From: Candidatus Peregrinibacteria bacterium
Lineage (GTDB): Bacteria; Patescibacteriota; Gracilibacteria; UBA1369; UBA12463
Reading direction: 5' to 3'
Length of the DNA stretch: 5,659 nucleotides
Assembly (NCBI GenBank): GCA_023245695.1
Contig: JAHFJT010000069.1
Location: 1 to 5,659 of the forward strand
The notes under the pieces were generated by a model. It was given only the letters and a program-made list of their open reading frames with translations. It did no database searches and was not told where the DNA came from. The position numbers and the translations under genes are program-made. This document shows, one piece after another, positions 5,458 to 5,659 of the stretch; positions within the stretch are counted from its first letter, which is position 1, and every line of letters begins with the position of its first letter.

Positions 5458-5659
5458 TTATTGATGTCTCGAGAGATACTCCTTGATCTGCACCATCCAC
5501 TGCTCAAAATCTTTTTGAGTAAGAGGAGCATCCGGCTGAAAAAAGATAGAATCGTCAATAATGCCGCTCAGGTAGGCAAAATTCACATAGCGCGGATACC
5601 ACCACATATGAGGAATATGGGCAGAAATATCCGTATATGGCGTTTTTTGAGTTGAGATG
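5458..5659 (-). CDS. SLH-domain protein, C-terminal end (partial)
   Basis: A frame enters from the right edge and runs 66 codons to TAA at 5458-5460. It is too short and incomplete to have been obvious as a gene, but the residues read as one S-layer homology repeat. PYTDIS lies near the start, YVNFAYLSGIIDD in the middle matches the family's 'Y-v-x-x-A-x-x-x-G-i-i' helix-turn, and FQPDAPLTQKDFEQWM matches 'F-x-P-x-x-p-l-T-r-x-e-f'. The final helix IKEYLSRHQ closes the domain. SLH domains anchor exported proteins to cell-wall polymers, so this is probably a surface protein with the anchor at its C terminus. The N-terminal part and any further repeats lie outside the window. Its stop is 2 bp before the ATG of the GH18-like gene, so the two are probably co-transcribed. 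Confidence 0.75.
   Translation of the reverse strand, partial: ISTQKTPYTDISAHIPHMWWYPRYVNFAYLSGIIDDSIFFQPDAPLTQKDFEQWMVQIKEYLSRHQ

Noticed and set aside
727..5460. Alternative genetic code with TGA read as glycine
   Set aside because: All genes are intact in the standard code with no in-frame TGA across well over a thousand codons, and glycine is encoded by GGN throughout.
1..5659. CRISPR array, tRNA/rRNA, insertion sequence or phage attachment site
   Set aside because: Reading both strands, I saw no regularly spaced repeats, tRNA-like cloverleaf, transposase-like protein, or flanking terminal repeats.

Overview
The window reads as bacterial chromosome of moderate GC: about 40% by hand count in the leftmost gene and roughly 50% in the lines sampled from the next one. 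It holds five complete protein genes and the 3' end of a sixth. The standard genetic code fits, because no long frame is interrupted by TGA. None of the usable starts has a clear Shine-Dalgarno sequence, and all six stops are TAA or TAG. With a lipobox lipoprotein, an S-layer homology (SLH) domain and a peptidoglycan ligase, this suggests a walled bacterium with a layered surface. A Candidate Phyla Radiation lineage such as Peregrinibacteria is my best guess, but it is only a guess; nothing in the window fixes the phylum.

Layout, left to right. A NYN-domain (LabA/DUF88 type) putative RNase gene lies on the minus strand (85-585), with a terminator-like hairpin over its 3' end. A 141-bp divergent spacer follows. 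Next is a very large plus-strand gene (727-3168) encoding two complete D-alanine--D-alanine ligase modules in one 813-residue chain. After a 69-bp gap with a good sigma70-type promoter comes a plus-strand lipoprotein gene (3238-3798) whose mature part looks PsbP-like. Converging on it is a minus-strand cluster read from the right edge: an SLH-domain protein (3' end only, 5458-5659), a membrane-anchored GH18-like TIM-barrel protein (4370-5455) and the rRNA maturation endoribonuclease YbeY (3818-4339). A good intrinsic terminator for this cluster lies antisense inside the last codons of the lipoprotein gene.

How the genes fit together. The ligase makes the D-Ala-D-Ala end of peptidoglycan precursors. 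The lipoprotein, GH18-like protein and SLH protein are all predicted at the cell surface, so most of the window concerns the envelope. YbeY and the NYN protein are RNA-metabolism genes on its edges. The standout is the tandem ligase. Its order of modules and several motifs match, from memory, the fused two-module DDL of land plants that acts in plastid peptidoglycan synthesis, and the two active sites have diverged from each other in specific ways.
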